Of a DNA stretch of 7,949 nt, positions 6,216 to 7,949 are shown piece after piece. This stretch comes from Actinomycetes bacterium (GTDB lineage: Bacteria; Actinomycetota; Acidimicrobiia; Acidimicrobiales; RAAP-2). The stretch spans positions 1-7,949 of the forward strand of contig JAJYPU010000083.1 in assembly GCA_021795095.1 (NCBI GenBank), in the 5' to 3' direction. The notes beneath the pieces were generated by a model. It made no database searches and had not been told where the DNA came from. It saw nothing but the letters and a program-made list of their open reading frames with translations. How positions within the stretch are numbered: the stretch's first letter is position 1; each line of letters opens with the position of its first letter. Made by a program: the position numbers and the translations under genes.

Positions 6216-6317
6216 TCACTTACCCGCGGCGCGGCGCTGGAAGCGTGTCCGCTTCAGCATCTTCTTGTGCTTCTTCTTGCGCATGCGCTTGCGGCGCTTT
6301 TTAATCAGAGATCCCAT
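6216..6317 (-). CDS. Small basic ribosomal protein bS22 (AURKAIP1/COX24-domain microprotein)
   Basis: A 33-residue reading frame begins MGSLIKKRRKRM and continues through RKKKHKKML and KRTRFQRR. This matches the actinobacterial AURKAIP1/COX24-domain family (MGS-I-KKRRKRM-KKKH-K-L---TR-QRR), known as bS22 from actinobacterial 30S ribosome structures, where it lies near the decoding centre. About half the residues are Lys or Arg, as expected for an rRNA-binding peptide. The ATG reads 6317-6315 and the stop TGA reads 6218-6216. It lies 45 nt after the ferredoxin stop on the same strand and ends 5 nt from the ispE stop. No strong Shine-Dalgarno precedes the ATG, so it may be read from the ferredoxin transcript or from a close promoter I cannot identify. 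Its size makes it easy to miss in routine gene calling. Confidence 0.9.
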   Translation of the reverse strand: MGSLIKKRRKRMRKKKHKKMLKRTRFQRRAAGK

Positions 6318-6362
6318 GGCTCGTAGAACACTACTAGGTCTGGGGGCACCCGTCGCGCGTGC

Positions 6363-6605
6363 TCAGTGGGTGTCGCTCACGCGTTCGATGCGAAGTGCCT
6401 GGCGAGGGCAGCCGCGAACCGCGTAGCGGGCCGATTCCAGCGCGGCCAGGTTGGCCAGTGGGACCGGTTCGGCGACGATGATCGGATAGCCCCACTCGTC
6501 GACGTGCACCAGGTCCGGCGCCAGCTCGGCGCAGTGGCCGAACCCGTCGCAGAGGATCGGGTTGACGAGCAGGACGAAGCCCCCGACGCGTCGCCTCACT
6601 CCCAT
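6363..6605 (-). CDS. Three-cysteine single-cluster ferredoxin
   Basis: This is a small soluble electron carrier of 80 residues. Its cluster motif is C19-DGFGH-C25, with the final cysteine in C66-P67. The central cysteine of a CxxCxxC motif is replaced by F22, a pattern usual for [3Fe-4S] ferredoxins of actinobacterial P450 and related systems. Acidic residues flank the site (AELAPDLVHVDEWGYP), as expected for docking to a redox partner. The ATG at 6605 has GAGGAG 5 nt upstream and overlaps the preceding gene by 10 nt. A GTG at 6599 would give a 4-nt GTGA overlap and a protein two residues shorter. The tight overlap with the NuoF-like gene makes that protein the obvious partner. The cluster type is inferred from the cysteine count. 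Confidence 0.88.
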   Translation of the reverse strand: MGVRRRVGGFVLLVNPILCDGFGHCAELAPDLVHVDEWGYPIIVAEPVPLANLAALESARYAVRGCPRQALRIERVSDTH

Positions 6606-7873
6606 ATGAGCTCCTCTTCGCGTTCGAGGGTCGGCACGGCGCTGTAGTGGTGGTTCGACCTCGCCGCGGCGCAGGCTCGCCCGTGGACGTGGTCTTCGAC
6701 GTGGTCGGCGAAGACCCGCAGGGCGGACCGGACGAGTCGCACGACGCCGTCGGGGTGACGACAGGCGCCTCGGCCCTCGATCGCCCCGCAGCGGTCCACC
6801 AGACGGTCGTACGCAGCGCCGGCGCCGGGGGTGTCCCCGGCGAGCCGTGCGAGGTCCTCCGCGATGGCCGGTAGGCCAAAGGCGCACGGGCCACACTGGC
6901 GCGCGCTCTCGTTGGCCATCCAGCGCGCGATGCGAAAGGTCTCGACGATCCCGCACCCCGAACGGGGCAGCACGATGATCACCCCGGCGCCGACGCTGGA
7001 CCCGAGGGGGGCCAGCGCGTCCTCGCTGTAGGCGACGTCGAGGTGGCGCGCGTCGAGCCAGGTGCCACCGTAGCCACCCATAAGCAGGGCCTGGGGGTTG
7101 GGGTCGGCGCCCGCTCGCTCGATGATGGCGCGAACCGGCACTCCGAGGGCGACTTCGAGGACGGTGGGGCGCGCGACCGCGCCACTGACCGAGACCAACG
7201 CGGTGCCCGGACTCGTCGGCGTGCCGAGACGGCGGAACCAGTCGCTCCCGTAGCGGGCGATCAGCCCGACGTGGGCGCACGTCTCGGCGTTGTCAACGAG
7301 GGCCGGGGCGTGGCCAATGCGCAGCACGTGAGGGCGCCGCGGCCGGTACTGGGGGAGCGATTCGTTGTCGTCGAGCCAGTGCACGAGGGCCGATTCCTCG
7401 CCCGCGACGTAGCGCCACGGTGGGGTGTGCAGTTCGAAGCTGACCCCACGGGCCGCGAGACGGTCGCGTTCGTGCACGGCGCGTTGGAGATGGTTGACCA
7501 TGATCGGGTCGTCGCGAGAGACGCATACCGCGACGTGGCGGGCCCCGATGATCCCCGCGAGGTACTGCGCGCCGTCTAAGACCAGGTGGGGGTTCGTGCT
7601 GATCAAGGTGCGGTCCTTGTGAGCCGCGGGCTCGCCCTCCATCGCGTTGACGACCATGAACTTGTTATGGCCCCGTTGGTCGCCGATGAGTCGGGCCTTG
7701 CGCGCGGTGGGGAACGCGGCGCCGCCACGACCGGTCAGCCCCGAGGCCTCGAGCAGGTCGAGCGATGGCGCGGTGCGCGGCATCGGTCCGAAGGCCTCGT
7801 CGTGTTGGGTCAGGGTGAGCGGACGTCCCGAGGCTTGGTGCAACACCCGCGGCAGCGACTCGGGGGCGATCAC
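6596..7873 (-). CDS. NuoF-like FMN/NADH-binding SLBB flavoprotein with reduced iron-sulfur site
   Basis: This 425-residue protein has the NuoF fold order. An FMN-loop motif GLTGRGGAAFPT (45-56) is followed by NAMEGEP with HKDR (76-88), the nucleotide-site motif YVAGEESAL (155-163), an SLBB domain (about 222-285) and a C-terminal iron-sulfur region. In complex I NuoF that region reads ESCGKCxPC. Here it is ESARQCGPC (322-330), so the first cysteine is A324 while C327, C330 and a later C371 remain. From memory, actinobacterial NuoF-like proteins paired with a ferredoxin often share this change. No other nuo gene is visible, so a small NAD(P)H-dependent electron-transfer module is more likely than respiratory complex I. 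The GTG at 7873 forms a GTGA overlap with a possible upstream gene. The frame stays open to the window edge, so a longer N-terminus cannot be excluded. Substrate and electron direction are unknown. Confidence 0.85.
   Translation of the reverse strand: MIAPESLPRVLHQASGRPLTLTQHDEAFGPMPRTAPSLDLLEASGLTGRGGAAFPTARKARLIGDQRGHNKFMVVNAMEGEPAAHKDRTLISTNPHLVLDGAQYLAGIIGARHVAVCVSRDDPIMVNHLQRAVHERDRLAARGVSFELHTPPWRYVAGEESALVHWLDDNESLPQYRPRRPHVLRIGHAPALVDNAETCAHVGLIARYGSDWFRRLGTPTSPGTALVSVSGAVARPTVLEVALGVPVRAIIERAGADPNPQALLMGGYGGTWLDARHLDVAYSEDALAPLGSSVGAGVIIVLPRSGCGIVETFRIARWMANESARQCGPCAFGLPAIAEDLARLAGDTPGAGAAYDRLVDRCGAIEGRGACRHPDGVVRLVRSALRVFADHVEDHVHGRACAAARSNHHYSAVPTLEREEELIWE
6611..6616 (-). promoter_or_regulatory. 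Shine-Dalgarno site of the ferredoxin gene
   Basis: GAGGAG on the minus strand lies inside the last codons of the NuoF-like gene. It is 5 nt before the ATG at 6605 and 11 nt before the alternative GTG at 6599, so its spacing favours the ATG. Confidence 0.55.
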
Positions 7874-7949
7874 CGGCGCCGCCGTGGCTGTGGGCGACGC
7901 GGGAACGCGGTCGCGTCGCGCGTCGGCGGCTCGGCCCCGCGACCCGGGG
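7870..7949 (-). CDS. Possible 3' end of an unidentified gene upstream of the NuoF-like gene
   Basis: One minus-strand frame is open from the window edge to a TGA at 7872-7870 that overlaps the GTG of the NuoF-like gene as GTGA, the junction type seen between other genes here. It gives 25 residues ending FPRRPQPRRRR. The tail is Pro/Arg-rich and resembles the basic cytoplasmic end of a membrane protein, but no domain is visible. In related actinobacterial clusters a ferric-reductase-like membrane protein or FMN-binding protein may precede such a gene; that is a guess from family context. It could also be chance read-through in GC-rich DNA. Confidence 0.35.
   Translation of the reverse strand, partial: PGRGAEPPTRDATAFPRRPQPRRRR

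Noticed and set aside
6285..6302. A plus-strand rho-independent terminator for ispE (GCGC, 5-nt loop, GCGC, then five Ts)
   Set aside because: The stem has only 4 bp, and both the T-run and the GCGC units are explained by Lys and Arg codons of the bS22 gene on the other strand.

Overview
The window is 7,949 bases of dense, very GC-rich bacterial DNA, with G/C strongly preferred at third codon positions. Gene content and order point to an actinobacterium. The run rsmI, metG, tatD, (cell-wall protein), rsmA, ispE matches the classical actinobacterial rpfB neighbourhood, and a 33-residue bS22-type ribosomal microprotein lies next to it. The cell-wall protein has PASTA repeats and a C-terminal double-psi beta-barrel instead of an Rpf domain, which suggests a deep actinobacterial lineage such as Acidimicrobiia. 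That placement is inference.

Plus strand, 1-6210: a housekeeping cluster. rsmI (16S rRNA C1402 2'-O-methyltransferase) is followed after 17 nt by metG (methionyl-tRNA synthetase), and tatD (metal-dependent DNase) overlaps metG by 4 nt. A 117-nt gap then holds an inverted repeat and a plausible sigma-A-type promoter. It is followed by a secreted PASTA/DPBB protein, rsmA (16S rRNA A1518/A1519 dimethyltransferase) and ispE (isoprenoid kinase of the MEP pathway), with 4-nt GTGA overlaps between the last three. The left group serves translation and DNA turnover. The right group joins cell-wall remodelling, ribosome maturation and isoprenoid supply, which feeds lipid carriers for wall synthesis.

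Minus strand, 7949-6216: a convergent cluster read right to left. It holds the last codons of an unidentified gene, a NuoF-like flavin/SLBB/iron-sulfur protein, a three-cysteine ferredoxin and the bS22 microgene. The bS22 gene ends 5 nt from the ispE stop. The NuoF-like protein and ferredoxin look like a small NAD(P)H-linked electron-transfer module that is not part of a complex I operon in the visible sequence.

No tRNA, rRNA, CRISPR array, insertion sequence or phage gene was seen. The most notable points are the PASTA/DPBB protein at the rpfB position, its likely non-ATG (possibly CTG) start, the easily missed bS22 gene, and the cysteine-depleted NuoF-like/ferredoxin pair. I found no strong case for a wholly new system.
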